DNA from: Anaerobacillus alkaliphilus
GTDB lineage: Bacteria > Bacillota > Bacilli > Bacillales > Anaerobacillaceae
Assembly: GCF_004116265.1 (NCBI RefSeq)
Contig: NZ_QOUX01000001.1
Coordinates: 372,001-436,000 of the forward strand
Direction of reading: 5' to 3'
DNA length: 64,000 nucleotides
Shown here: positions 33,418-42,048 of the stretch, one piece after another
Numbering within the stretch: position 1 is the stretch's first letter
Layout of the letters: every line of letters starts with the position of its first letter
Notes under the pieces: generated by a model
What the model saw: the letters and a program-made list of their open reading frames with translations, nothing else
Told to the model about the DNA's origin: nothing
Databases searched by the model: none
Translations under genes and position numbers: made by a program

Positions 33418-33849
33418 ATGGACATATTTTCAAAGCTAATAACAGCATTTATTTCTGCCATAATACTATCACTAATTCTATCATACATGAACTATACCCC
33501 ATTACCTCAACAGCAAGAAGGAATTGGTTATTGGTCATTTTCTGGATTGCTTCAAGTGTATTTACTTTACTCTTTACCTGTATTTCTGTTTGGTGGAGTT
33601 ACATTTTCTATGTTCGTAGATTTCATATATAACAAACTATCTATCGCAAACCAAATCATTAATTACCTTTTAAAACTTGTTTGCTATGCAACGGGAGGTT
33701 TAGTAATTATGGGCGTTTTAGTCCTGCCAGGGAATTCTATTGCATCTTTAGAACCTGTCCCTTATCTAATATTAGGGATAATATCCGCCTTGTTGTTTTT
33801 GCATGTTAATATAGGTACAGAAAAAGTTTTAGAAAAAATTGTTAATTGA
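33418..33849 (+). CDS. Small membrane protein, four predicted segments
   Basis: 143 aa of unknown function. Hydrophobic stretches at about 8-26, 45-68, 86-104 and 112-130 predict four membrane helices, with short polar loops (NYTPLPQQQEGIGYW; YNKLSIANQIINY). Good RBS (AAAGGGTG) and start. No motif or family recognised, and no operon partner within 130 bp. Confidence 0.75.
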   Translation: MDIFSKLITAFISAIILSLILSYMNYTPLPQQQEGIGYWSFSGLLQVYLLYSLPVFLFGGVTFSMFVDFIYNKLSIANQIINYLLKLVCYATGGLVIMGVLVLPGNSIASLEPVPYLILGIISALLFLHVNIGTEKVLEKIVN

Positions 33850-33981
33850 CTTTTTAAAGAGAGCGATAACAGGTTTAAGGTTTTAGTCTTGTACTTGTTG
33901 AAGGAAAGTAAAGGGACAGCAACATTAATACCTTTTCATATTGAATAATAAAGTGAAGCAAGGAATCCATTAGTTCCAGAC

Positions 33982-34356
33982 ATGGTAGGTAGGTGGAAGG
34001 TGAATTTAGATAAACAAAGATACAATAAGAAAAAGTTCTACGGAAAATTAGTTCTGCTTGTTATTTTAATAGTCATTGACGTGACAGGGGTAGGAGAAAG
34101 AACTAAAATTGAGCAAATGGGAATTATAGATAAATATTATGTAGAAACAAATACAAGAAAAACCTCAATGAACAGCTCAATTATTATTCCAGAACATTAC
34201 CGTTATGTATTCTTAATTAATAATAAAGAAGTTGAAATTAGGTATTTTGGAAAAGATCATGAGAATTTCAATATCAACGATAAAGTTACCGTTGAATACA
34301 AAATACCAATGAACATATTTAAAAAACCGTATATAACATCCTATGATTTTAATTGA
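33982..34356 (+). CDS. Hypothetical protein with one N-terminal membrane helix
   Basis: 124 aa. Basic N-terminus (DKQRYNKKKFYGK), one membrane segment (LVLLVILIVIDVTGV), then an exported domain of mixed strands (HYRYVFLINNKEVEIRYFG). GTG at 34000 is an alternative start. Lower GC than flanking genes. No domain recognised; could be a small signal-anchored extracytoplasmic protein. Confidence 0.6.
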   Translation: MVGRWKVNLDKQRYNKKKFYGKLVLLVILIVIDVTGVGERTKIEQMGIIDKYYVETNTRKTSMNSSIIIPEHYRYVFLINNKEVEIRYFGKDHENFNINDKVTVEYKIPMNIFKKPYITSYDFN

Positions 34357-34526
34357 AATCTGCAATAGTTTAATAATCCTCGTTTCTGTTACGGTGTTTG
34401 AGGCAGTTTAGTGAACTGTGAATAAAAAATGCTAAATAGGAACAGTCACTTATTATCTAAACAAGGCAGGATAGGTAAACAAGTGAATATTGCAACTTTT
34501 GATGTTTAGATAATGGAGGTGTTCAT

Positions 34527-34670
34527 TTGAGACTACTACTAATAATAGCGACAGCCTATGCAGTAATCTTCGGAATAAACATTTTTATAGACGTGGCTGT
34601 TCAGTTTTGTAAAACTATGTATTCAGCGGGGCATGACTTGGGAATCTATCTAAAAGATTTTTTCAACTAA
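34527..34670 (+). CDS. 47-residue predicted membrane peptide
   Basis: TTG start 6 nt after GGAGGTG (34515-34521). The frame encodes MRLLLIIATAYAVIFG..., one predicted helix, then a short polar tail (GHDLGIYLKDFFN) and TAA. Signals are good and the hydropathy is protein-like, so it is probably a real small gene. Function unknown; the preceding 170 bp contain nothing recognisable. Confidence 0.5.
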   Translation: MRLLLIIATAYAVIFGINIFIDVAVQFCKTMYSAGHDLGIYLKDFFN

Positions 34671-34733
34671 GGTGCAATACTTGAATAAAAAATCAAATCT
34701 ATATCGCTGATTAGCTATGAATGGAGGGCTCCG

Positions 34734-35183
34734 TTGATTAAGAAAATCGACATTAGTAATAAAAATAACGCTGAAGCTGTATTAAACATTCAAATACCAT
34801 CGTATAGGGTAGAGGCAGAAATAATTGGTTCAGATGATATACCACCTTTAAAAGACACAGTTCATTCTTTGCAAGATTGCGGAGAAACTTTCTTTGGGTA
34901 TTATGAAGATCATGAACTTTGTGGAGCAATATCTATAAAAGTAGAAAATGATGAAGTTGATATACATAGGTTAATCGTACATCCAAAACACTTTAGAAAA
35001 GGATTTGCACAGTCACTATTGGATTTTGTAATCAATAACTTTGCAAGAAAAATAATAAAAGTAGCGACAGGCTCTAAAAATACTCCTGCAGTTAATTTTT
35101 ATAGAAAAAATGGCTTTGATAGTATTAAAGAAGTCAAAATAAATGAACAACTATCTCTTACATTTTTTGAAAAGAAATTATAA
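34734..35183 (+). CDS. GNAT-family N-acetyltransferase
   Basis: 149 aa with TTG start after GGAGGG. Core GNAT signature: VDIHRLIVHPKHFRKGFAQS with the R-K-G-F-A acetyl-CoA loop, and the closing SKNTPAVNFYRKNGFDSI. Acceptor unknown. Stands alone, close to other small accessory-type genes at 33.4-35.2 kb. Confidence 0.88.
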   Translation: MIKKIDISNKNNAEAVLNIQIPSYRVEAEIIGSDDIPPLKDTVHSLQDCGETFFGYYEDHELCGAISIKVENDEVDIHRLIVHPKHFRKGFAQSLLDFVINNFARKIIKVATGSKNTPAVNFYRKNGFDSIKEVKINEQLSLTFFEKKL

Positions 35184-35268
35184 GTCAGAAGAAAGTGAAG
35201 TGAATGACCTAATGAGAAGAGACCATTACGCTGCTTACATAGTAAAATCGTAAGGGTCTAAACTGGGT

Positions 35269-35973
35269 TCACTGTCTTTGTCTTAAATAAAATGGGACAC
35301 AAAGTAACAAAAACAGAATGATTGCAAGGAGCTCTAGAGATAAGATATACCAGGGATAGGGTCCAAGCCAATCAAGAATGCTAGGTGTCACAGGTTTTCT
35401 CGCTAAAAACATATAATTGGCACCTGTGAGGTGATTAACAGTGATTGCCACTGCAGCTATACAGTTTAGGACTAAAAAGGCTTTGAATGCCGAGCGGAAT
35501 TTGACCGTATAGTTACAAACCCATATCATATAAAAAATTGCTAAGATAATTGCAAAATGAGCAATAAAGTAATGGAAAAAACGGAAGTGCGGAAACGTGT
35601 AAAAAAGTTCAGGGGTAATTATGGCTTGAAATGCTCCTCCGACTCCAAAGAAATAAATAATTTCAAATACTTTATATGAATTAGTTGCAAGCATAAACGA
35701 GCTTGTAACCAAGCTTATCGTACATAAATGTAATGGTAGATTGTATTGTATATCCCAAAGTCCCGTTAAGATGCTCCAAGTAACGATACCGATTTCGGAA
35801 ATAACTAGTGTCGCAAACAAAATCCAGCGAACTTGTCTCATGAAAGGATGATGACGAAAAAGGAATAGCAAGATAACAAAGCCGCCAAATATATATAGGG
35901 CCATTAAATGTTCAAAAGATAGAAAAAGATTTCTGTCAATATGTTCGCCTGGATGAAAAATGAATGGTTTCAT
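35269..35973 (-). CDS. YwaF/TIGR02206-family integral membrane protein
   Basis: 234 aa with about six or seven membrane segments. Recognisable family features: FSFEHLMALYIFGG-like start region, LPLHLCTISLVTSSFML, GVGGAFQAIITPELFYTFPHF and the last loop LGPYPWYILSLELLA. The family is uncharacterised but widespread in Bacillaceae. Encoded alone on the minus strand. Confidence 0.85.
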   Translation of the reverse strand: MKPFIFHPGEHIDRNLFLSFEHLMALYIFGGFVILLFLFRHHPFMRQVRWILFATLVISEIGIVTWSILTGLWDIQYNLPLHLCTISLVTSSFMLATNSYKVFEIIYFFGVGGAFQAIITPELFYTFPHFRFFHYFIAHFAIILAIFYMIWVCNYTVKFRSAFKAFLVLNCIAAVAITVNHLTGANYMFLARKPVTPSILDWLGPYPWYILSLELLAIILFLLLCVPFYLRQRQ

Positions 35974-36069
35974 GACTTCACCTCCATTTGTTAGTGTTCC
36001 ACTTTTTTACGCTTAATGATAAAATTTTCTGGGTAATAATAAATAGACAAAAAAGAAGAGGTGAGCAAT

Positions 36070-36594
36070 GTGCTTTTACAAGGGAAAAAGGTTATACAAA
36101 TTGTTAGTGATGATTTTGAAGATTTAGAGTTATGGTACCCAGTTTTACGCCTACGGGAAGAAGGGGCCGAAGTACATATCGTCGGTGAAGAGGCTAATGT
36201 AAAGTATGTAGGAAAGTATGGAGTTCCTATTGAAAGCGATTTAGCTTTCCGTGACATTAACCCTGATGATTATGATGCTTTATTAGTTCCAGGAGGATGG
36301 TCTCCAGATAAGTTACGTCGCTATGAAGAAGTTCTTCATATGACAAGGGAAATGGACCATGAGAAAAAGCCCATTGGACAAATTTGTCATGCTGGTTGGG
36401 TATTAATCTCTGCAGGTATCTTAAAAGGGAAGACGGTTACAAGCACGCCTGGAATAAAGGATGATATGATGAATGCGGGTGCAACTTGGCTAAATGAAGC
36501 AGTTGTTGTAGATGGTCACTTAGTCTCAAGTCGCCGTCCACCAGATCTTCCAGACTATATGAGGGAATTTATCAAGGTGTTAGCCGCAAAATAG
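36070..36594 (+). CDS. DJ-1/PfpI-superfamily protein (YfkM/YraA-like)
   Basis: About 174 aa. AGAGGTG at 36057-36063 favours GTG 36070; the upstream in-frame GTG at 36061 lies inside that site. Conserved: VSDDFEDLELWYPVLRLREE with the acidic residue beside the active site, LLVPGGWSPDKLR, the nucleophilic elbow GQICHAGWVL (Cys-His) and SSRRPPDLPDY. Members act as general stress proteins, reported as glyoxalase/deglycase-like or small peptidases; the exact activity is disputed. Terminator follows. Confidence 0.92.
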   Translation: MLLQGKKVIQIVSDDFEDLELWYPVLRLREEGAEVHIVGEEANVKYVGKYGVPIESDLAFRDINPDDYDALLVPGGWSPDKLRRYEEVLHMTREMDHEKKPIGQICHAGWVLISAGILKGKTVTSTPGIKDDMMNAGATWLNEAVVVDGHLVSSRRPPDLPDYMREFIKVLAAK

Positions 36595-36599
36595 GATCG

Positions 36600-36640
36600 A
36601 AGTCTCACTTTCAAAATCATGGGAAGTGAGACTTTTTTGT
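36600..36640 (+). terminator. Terminator after PfpI-like gene
   Basis: Stem aagtctcactt / aagtgagactt (36600-36610, 36624-36634) followed by ttttt. Confidence 0.85.
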
Positions 36641-36676
36641 GTTATTGTTAAAATGTGGATGAAAGGTGGGCGAAGT

Positions 36677-37084
36677 ATGAAGGATAATTTAGCGAAATGG
36701 TCGAGGTTTCTTGGATATGGAATAACATTTTTTTCTTTTTATCTTACATATCAACGGGACTTTAATTCCTTTGGTTTTGAGGAACTTGAGATAATTTTTG
36801 CATTTAATAAAGAAATGGCATTGAAAGGAATGATTTTAGTAGGAATTATTTGTGCTGCTGATTTTTTTCATGCTTTTACAAAATATAAGCTACCAGCGAT
36901 TATTTTGTATTTCTCGGCAAGTATATTTCTAGTAGATTGGTGGTACGATGTCCGTGGTCTGGAAAATGTTGGTGTAGGTACTTCGATTATGATGTGCGCA
37001 CTGGCGATCATTTTTTTCTTAGCATCTGTAAAATTAAGCATAGATACTATGAAAATGAGATTAAGAGAAACGGAGGTATCCTGA
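36677..37084 (+). CDS. Hypothetical membrane protein, four predicted segments
   Basis: 135 aa from ATG 36677 (AAAGGTGGG upstream; the frame extends earlier only into the terminator region). Four hydrophobic helices (about 13-30, 50-68, 74-92, 103-122). No recognised family. Its stop abuts the TTG of the kinase gene, so it opens the three-gene operon 36677-38608. Confidence 0.75.
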   Translation: MKDNLAKWSRFLGYGITFFSFYLTYQRDFNSFGFEELEIIFAFNKEMALKGMILVGIICAADFFHAFTKYKLPAIILYFSASIFLVDWWYDVRGLENVGVGTSIMMCALAIIFFLASVKLSIDTMKMRLRETEVS

Positions 37085-37981
37085 TTGTATACGAAAATTT
37101 CAAGTGACATTATTACATCTAGTACTGAAATTAATGAGATTACGAAAGGCTTCTCTCATGATAAAAAATATGTAGTAAACGGACAGTATTTAGTAAGAAT
37201 ATTTCCTCAAGGTGAAGAAGAAAAAAGGAAAGAAGAATTCAACTGTATTCAAACATTAAGTAACTATTCTCAATTTGTACCTAAGACATACGAGTTTGGC
37301 CATTTAGCAGACAACGAGTTCAGTTATATGATCCTAGAGTTTCTACCAGGTGACGATGCCGAAAGTGTTTTGCCACAATTGAGTGGTGACGAACAGTACG
37401 AGGCTGGCTTTCTCGCAGGGAAAGAACTAAAGAAGTTACATCAACTACATGCTCCTGAAAGTACGATTGATTGGTTTACACAAAAAAAGAAGAAAAGTGA
37501 TAACTATTTGGAGGAGCTACAGACTGTACCTGTAGATGATCGTTTGAAAGAATTGTTGGCTACATACATAAAACAACATGAGCATTTAATGAGAAATCGC
37601 CCCAATACATTTCAGCATGATGATTTTCACCCATCTAACTTACTCATACATAACAAGGTTTTTTCAGGAATTATTGATTTTCAAAGAATGGACTGGGGTG
37701 ACCCGCTTCATGATTTAACAAAAATAGGCTTTTTCTCGAAACGAATAAGTGTTGAATTTTCAAGAGGTGTTTTAGAGGGATATCATTCAGAAGAAGGAAT
37801 AAGCGAAGTTTTTTGGGAACTATATTCGTTATATAGTGCGATGCATATTGTTTCAGCTATTGTTTGGGGACTAAGAATGAGCCAAGAGCAGTTTGAAACG
37901 TTATTGGGATACTCGCTAGATGTGTTAGCAGACCATGACGATTTTAAGCAAACCATTCCAAAATGGTATAAAAATAAGTAA
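37085..37981 (+). CDS. Aminoglycoside phosphotransferase/choline-kinase-fold protein
   Basis: 298 aa with TTG start 8 nt after GGAGG. Kinase-like fold: Brenner-type catalytic loop FQHDDFHPSNLLI and metal-binding IIDFQRMDWGDPLHDL. Such proteins phosphorylate small molecules; despite the Pfam name there is no specific likeness to clinical resistance enzymes, and the adjacent HAD phosphatase hints at a metabolic or repair role. Membership in an operon with a membrane protein and HAD hydrolase is supported by abutting ends. Confidence 0.88.
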   Translation: MYTKISSDIITSSTEINEITKGFSHDKKYVVNGQYLVRIFPQGEEEKRKEEFNCIQTLSNYSQFVPKTYEFGHLADNEFSYMILEFLPGDDAESVLPQLSGDEQYEAGFLAGKELKKLHQLHAPESTIDWFTQKKKKSDNYLEELQTVPVDDRLKELLATYIKQHEHLMRNRPNTFQHDDFHPSNLLIHNKVFSGIIDFQRMDWGDPLHDLTKIGFFSKRISVEFSRGVLEGYHSEEGISEVFWELYSLYSAMHIVSAIVWGLRMSQEQFETLLGYSLDVLADHDDFKQTIPKWYKNK

Positions 37982-37993
37982 GAGGTGTTAGTT

Positions 37994-38608
37994 GTGGATA
38001 GTATCATTTTTGATTTAGACGGAACATTATGGGACTCAAGTGAACAAGTTTTAACGATATGGAACGAAGTCTTAAAAAAACACGGGGATTTGCCTGAAAT
38101 TACGAAAGAACAATTAGCTAGTTGTATGGGCTTGCAAAGTAAAGAGATTGGCCAGAAGTTGTTTCCGCAATTATCGGAGGAACAACAGGACGAAATTCTA
38201 ACGGAATGTCATGAAGTAGAGTGTCCATATTTAGGCGATCATGGAGCTGTTGTATATCCAGATGTTGAGAGAGTTTTAACCGTACTAGCCCAAAAATACA
38301 AGCTATTTATCGTAAGTAACTGTCAAAATGGCTATATAGAAGCTTTCTATAAATCACATCAATTAGAAAAATATTTTATTGATTATGAACATCCAGGAAG
38401 AACTGGTCTAACAAAAGGTGAGAACATTAAATTGATCATCGAAAGAAATCAGTTAAAACAACCGATCTATGTTGGTGACACAAAAGGGGATTTAACTGGA
38501 GCAAGGTTTGCGGGTATTCCTTTTGTCTATGCAAGTTATGGCTTTGGAGAAGTGGATGAATTTGATTACGTGATCCATCGTTTTTCTGACCTCTTGGAAT
38601 TGTTTTAA
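37994..38608 (+). CDS. HAD-superfamily phosphatase (Gph/PGP-like)
   Basis: About 204 aa from GTG 37994, placed 7 nt after GAGGTG (an in-frame GTG at 37985 overlaps the site). HAD motif I FDLDGTLWDSS, motif II IVSNCQNGY, motif III Lys in LTKGENI and motif IV GDTKGDLTGARFAG. The small helical cap is of phosphoglycolate-phosphatase type. Substrate unknown; cotranscribed with the kinase-fold gene 12 nt upstream. Confidence 0.92.
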   Translation: MDSIIFDLDGTLWDSSEQVLTIWNEVLKKHGDLPEITKEQLASCMGLQSKEIGQKLFPQLSEEQQDEILTECHEVECPYLGDHGAVVYPDVERVLTVLAQKYKLFIVSNCQNGYIEAFYKSHQLEKYFIDYEHPGRTGLTKGENIKLIIERNQLKQPIYVGDTKGDLTGARFAGIPFVYASYGFGEVDEFDYVIHRFSDLLELF

Positions 38609-38697
38609 GAATAGTATGCTTAGGAAAATGTACTTTTACGAAATAAATTGTTATCTCTTGAGTAACCGATAAGTTAGGATATAAAATATAAGTAAAT

Positions 38698-38724
38698 GAG
38701 GATAACTTATTAGTTGTCCTCTTT
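38698..38724 (+). terminator. Probable terminator after the kinase/HAD operon
   Basis: Stem gaggataact / agttgtcctc with 4-nt loop (38698-38721) and ttt. Lies 90 bp after the HAD gene and 27 bp before the acyl-CoA dehydrogenase, so it could also attenuate that gene. Confidence 0.6.
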
Positions 38725-38750
38725 GGATTTCTCTTGAAGGGGATGAGTTC

Positions 38751-39908
38751 TTGAAATTATTTAAATTAAAGACAAAAACAGAGCGACTTAATCTGTTAAA
38801 AGAAAAGGTAAAGCCTTTTGCTGACCGAGCTTGGGAGCATGATAAAGAAGTAACATTTCCGGTAGAAAATATTCAAGACTTGAAAGCAATCGGCTACCAT
38901 ACTCTTACAGTACCAGCTCAGTTTGGTGGTCTTGATATATCACTTCTAGAATTTGTTCAACTCCAGGAAGAGATAGCAAAAGCAGATGGTTCAACCGCCT
39001 TATCTATTGGCTGGCATATGGGAATTGTGAAACATCTAGGGGAAAAACGAACATGGGATGCTAAGATGTTTCAAACATTTTGTGAAGATGTTCTTCAAAA
39101 CGAAGCTTTATTAAATAATGCTGCTTCAGAAAGTGGTACAGGAAGCCCAACTAGAGGTGGAAGACCGGAAACAAAAGCTAGAAAAGAAAACGATAAATGG
39201 GTCATATCAGGTACGAAAACATTTACGACGATGTCTCCTGTACTGGATTATTTTGTGGTGAGTGCTTCGATCCAAGGTACTGAGGAGATCGGCAACTTTT
39301 TACTTCCAAAAGGAACGAGAGGATTATCGATTAACGAGACATGGGACTCTGTTGCGATGCGTGGCACAGGGAGTCATGATTTAGTTCTTGAAGAAGCAGA
39401 AGCACCGCTTGAAAATCTAGTCGAATACGTTGTTCCAGGGAAAAAGCAAGTTGCTGGATGGTTATTGCATATTCCAGCTTGTTATTTAGGAATTGCTCGG
39501 GCCGCTCAAGAAGAAGCAATTACGTTTGCTAGCAGCTATTCCCCAAATAGTATTGAGGGGACGATTGTAGATCTACCTTATGTGAAACAAAAAATTGGGG
39601 AAATGGAACTGTATATCCAGCAAAGTCAACACTTTCTTTATTCTGTTGCAACTAAATGGGATGAAAGCGATGATGAGACAAGACAAACAATGGGTGGAGA
39701 GTTAGGTGCAGTAAAACTATCGGTGGTTAATCACGCCATAAAGGTTGTAGACCTAGCGATGAGAGTAACTGGTGCTCGGAGTTTATCTGAGAAAAATCCG
39801 TTGCAACGCTACTATCGTGATGTTCGGGCTGGTTTACACAATCCACCAATGGATGACGCTACAATTGTCCTTTTGGCCAATAATGCGATTGGAAAATTAA
39901 AGCAATAA
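38751..39908 (+). CDS. Acyl-CoA dehydrogenase-family flavoprotein
   Basis: 385 aa, TTG start after GAAGGGGATGAG. Typical blocks: YHTLTVPAQFGGLDISLLEF, the FAD-binding ASESGTGSPTRGG and WVISGTKTFTTMSPV, SWDSVAMRGTGSHD-like segment, and C-terminal VTGARSLSEKNPLQRYYRDV. FAD-dependent dehydrogenation of an acyl-CoA, but the usual catalytic Glu was not located by eye, and members of this branch include desulfurisation-type oxidases. Monocistronic, with terminators on both sides. Confidence 0.87.
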   Translation: MKLFKLKTKTERLNLLKEKVKPFADRAWEHDKEVTFPVENIQDLKAIGYHTLTVPAQFGGLDISLLEFVQLQEEIAKADGSTALSIGWHMGIVKHLGEKRTWDAKMFQTFCEDVLQNEALLNNAASESGTGSPTRGGRPETKARKENDKWVISGTKTFTTMSPVLDYFVVSASIQGTEEIGNFLLPKGTRGLSINETWDSVAMRGTGSHDLVLEEAEAPLENLVEYVVPGKKQVAGWLLHIPACYLGIARAAQEEAITFASSYSPNSIEGTIVDLPYVKQKIGEMELYIQQSQHFLYSVATKWDESDDETRQTMGGELGAVKLSVVNHAIKVVDLAMRVTGARSLSEKNPLQRYYRDVRAGLHNPPMDDATIVLLANNAIGKLKQ

Positions 39909-39909
39909 A

Positions 39910-39938
39910 AAGATTTAGGGATCCCTAAGTCTTTTTTT
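39910..39938 (+). terminator. Terminator after acyl-CoA dehydrogenase gene
   Basis: Stem agatttaggg / ccctaagtct with a minimal loop, followed by seven T. Confidence 0.82.
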
Positions 39939-40030
39939 ATGGGGAAATTTAAGAAAATTAGCCAAGGATGATATCTTTTTAAAAGCGAAATACTAAAATG
40001 AATATCTAATTTGGCAAAGGGTGAGACAAC

Positions 40031-41164
40031 ATGAAGGCAGTTACTTATCAAGGAAAGTACTCAGTTGCTGTGAAAGAAGTCGAAGATGCGAAGCTTCAAG
40101 ATAAAGAAGACGTGATTGTAAAAATTACTTCCACTGCTATTTGTGGATCAGATTTACACTTATATCAAGGGAACTTCCCATTACCTATTGGTTATGTTAT
40201 TGGTCATGAACCGATGGGGATTGTTGAAGAGGTTGGTCCAAATGTTACAGCAGTTAAAAAAGGTGACAGAGTTGTCATTCCTTTTACCGTAGGTTGTGGA
40301 AGATGTTTCTTTTGTGAACATGAGCTTGAAAGTCAGTGCGATAATTCAAATCCGCACTATGACTCTGGTGGGTATTTTGGGTATTCTGAAAAATTCGGAA
40401 ATCATCCTGGAGGTCAAGCTGAATATCTTCGAGTACCTTTTGGAAACTTTACCCCATTTGTTGTTCCTGAAAATTGTGAACTAGAAGACGAGAAGTTACT
40501 ATTTTTGTCTGATGTATTACCAACGGCCTATTGGAGCGTTGTGAACGCAGGGGTAAAGAAAGGCGATACCGTGATTGTATTAGGGTGCGGTCCAGTTGGT
40601 ATATATGCCCAAAAATTTGCTTGGCTAAAAGGGGCAAAAAGAGTCATTGCTGTTGATTATATACCGTTTCGACTTGAGCAGGCGAAAAGAATTAATAATG
40701 TTGAAGTATTTGACTTCACAGAGCACGAGGATATGGGTGAAGTACTAAAAGAAGTTACAAATGGCGGGGCAGAAGTGGTCATTGACTGTGTTGGTATGGA
40801 CGGAAAAAAATCACCTCTGGAATTTATTGAACAGAAGTTAAAGCTTCAAGGTGGTACGTTAGGACCAATCCAAATTGCAACAAAAGCAATTAAAAAATGC
40901 GGAACATTACAAATTACTGGTGTTTATGGTGGGTTATACAATATGTTTCCACTTGGGCCATTTTTTTCGAGAAATATTAATATCAAGATGGGACAAGCTC
41001 CAGCAAGACATTTTATGCCTCATATCTATGACCTAATTGTAAAAGGTGATATTGATTCGAGCGCTATCATTACTCATACATTACCGTTAGAAAAAGCAAG
41101 TGAAGGTTACGAGAAATTCAATAACCGGACAGATGATTGTTTAAAGGTCGTTTTAAAACCATAA
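40031..41164 (+). CDS. Zinc-dependent medium-chain alcohol dehydrogenase
   Basis: 377 aa. Catalytic zinc: ICGSDLHLYQG (Cys), GHEPMGIVEEVG (His-Glu); structural zinc: four Cys in GCGRCFFCEHELESQC; NAD-binding VIVLGCGPVGIYAQKFAWLK. The length and the ENC/HYDSGGYFGY region place it with glutathione-independent formaldehyde dehydrogenase-like/threonine-type enzymes. Substrate unresolved. Stands alone; no evidence ties it to the BMC operon 32 kb away. Confidence 0.92.
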   Translation: MKAVTYQGKYSVAVKEVEDAKLQDKEDVIVKITSTAICGSDLHLYQGNFPLPIGYVIGHEPMGIVEEVGPNVTAVKKGDRVVIPFTVGCGRCFFCEHELESQCDNSNPHYDSGGYFGYSEKFGNHPGGQAEYLRVPFGNFTPFVVPENCELEDEKLLFLSDVLPTAYWSVVNAGVKKGDTVIVLGCGPVGIYAQKFAWLKGAKRVIAVDYIPFRLEQAKRINNVEVFDFTEHEDMGEVLKEVTNGGAEVVIDCVGMDGKKSPLEFIEQKLKLQGGTLGPIQIATKAIKKCGTLQITGVYGGLYNMFPLGPFFSRNINIKMGQAPARHFMPHIYDLIVKGDIDSSAIITHTLPLEKASEGYEKFNNRTDDCLKVVLKP

Positions 41165-41170
41165 AGAGAA

Positions 41171-41206
41171 GAAAAAGGACAAAATCGTAGGATTTCGTCC
41201 TTTTTC
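41171..41206 (+). terminator. Terminator after alcohol dehydrogenase gene
   Basis: Stem aaaaaggac..aaatc / gatttcgtccttttt, ending in five T. Confidence 0.85.
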
Positions 41207-41316
41207 ACATTATAGAAAAGCATATAATTTCAACATAATAATTGTTTAGATCCAACACCCAGCCCCTCGAGACAAATAACCTGACCAGAGAAAAAGGGAA
41301 AACCCGCACTCCTTGA

Positions 41317-41592
41317 TCTAGGCTGCCCTTTGTAAGCAGTGAAGCGGACTGAGAGGACGTTATTTTGCAAAAAAAGGGCAAAATGAGAGTTTCGCGGTCA
41401 CAGGGGCTCCTATTTGCAAGATAACAGCGGAAAAACGGGGATTTCTGGTCAAATAACGTCCTCTCAGTCCGCGAAATTTCAAAAAGCGAAGAAAAAGGCG
41501 AAATAAGGTCATTTGAGTCCGCATGAGTAAGTCCGAGACCTCTGCACAACCGAACTCGACACAATATCTCCACGTGATCTTCCGCATTCTCC
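41317..41592. repeat. 276-bp intergenic repeat, copy A
   Basis: Nearly identical (about six mismatches seen) to copy B at 41746-42021. Carries a perfect 22-bp inverted repeat at 41344-41365 and 41451-41472 (core actgagaggacgttattt), so it can form a large stem-loop, plus secondary units such as gcgaaataaggtcatttgag. It starts tctaggctgccctttg and ends ttccgcattctcc. The minus-strand frame through it is open but shows no protein-family likeness, so I treat it as non-coding, MITE- or REP-like DNA. Confidence 0.85.
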
Positions 41593-41745
41593 TGCGATTA
41601 CTCGTCGCAAAGCTGCAAGGATGGTTACTCAGGAAGTCGCTTGTCGGGGCTAATCTAAGAAAAAGCGCGCTCCCTTTTTCCTAGGTCGCTTGTGTTTTCT
41701 TTGTGTGTGGTCAGGGTGTTGTGGTACAGAAAACATGTTCATCTG
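41593..41745. other. Spacer between the two 276-bp repeats
   Basis: No gene. Begins with tgcgattactcgtcgcaaag, a word also found (one mismatch) in the element after gltC at 26372-26589. The rest contains a short GC-rich stretch, unusual for this AT-rich genome, and no other recognisable feature. Confidence 0.6.
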
Positions 41746-42021
41746 TCTAGGCTGCCCTTTGTAAGCAGTGAAGCGGACCGAGAGGACGTTATTTTGCAAA
41801 AAAAGGGCAAAATGAGAGTTTCGCGGTCACAGGGGCCCCTATTTGCAAGATAACAGCGAAAAAACGGGGATTTCTGGTCAAATAACGTCCTCTCAGTCCG
41901 CGAAATTTCAAAAAGCGAAGAAAAAGGCGAAATAAGGTCATTTGAGTCCGCATGAGTAAGTCCGAGACCTCTGCTCAACCGAACTCGACACAATATCTTC
42001 AAGTGATCTTCCGCATTCTCC
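41746..42021. repeat. 276-bp intergenic repeat, copy B
   Basis: Second direct copy, 429 bp after copy A and in the same orientation. Its hairpin arm has one change (gcggaccgag for gcggactgag). High identity implies recent duplication or gene conversion. It ends 28 bp from the 3' end of the HesB-like reading frame. Confidence 0.85.
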
Positions 42022-42048
42022 AAATTTATCCTTTAAGTCGACAGTTTT

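Noticed and set aside
37085-37981. Aminoglycoside resistance gene
   Set aside because: Only the general kinase fold motifs match; operon context with a HAD phosphatase fits metabolism better.
41205-42023. Minus-strand reading frames through the two 276-bp repeats
   Set aside because: Both give the same translation because the DNA is duplicated; no RBS, no domain, and the sequence is dominated by inverted-repeat words.
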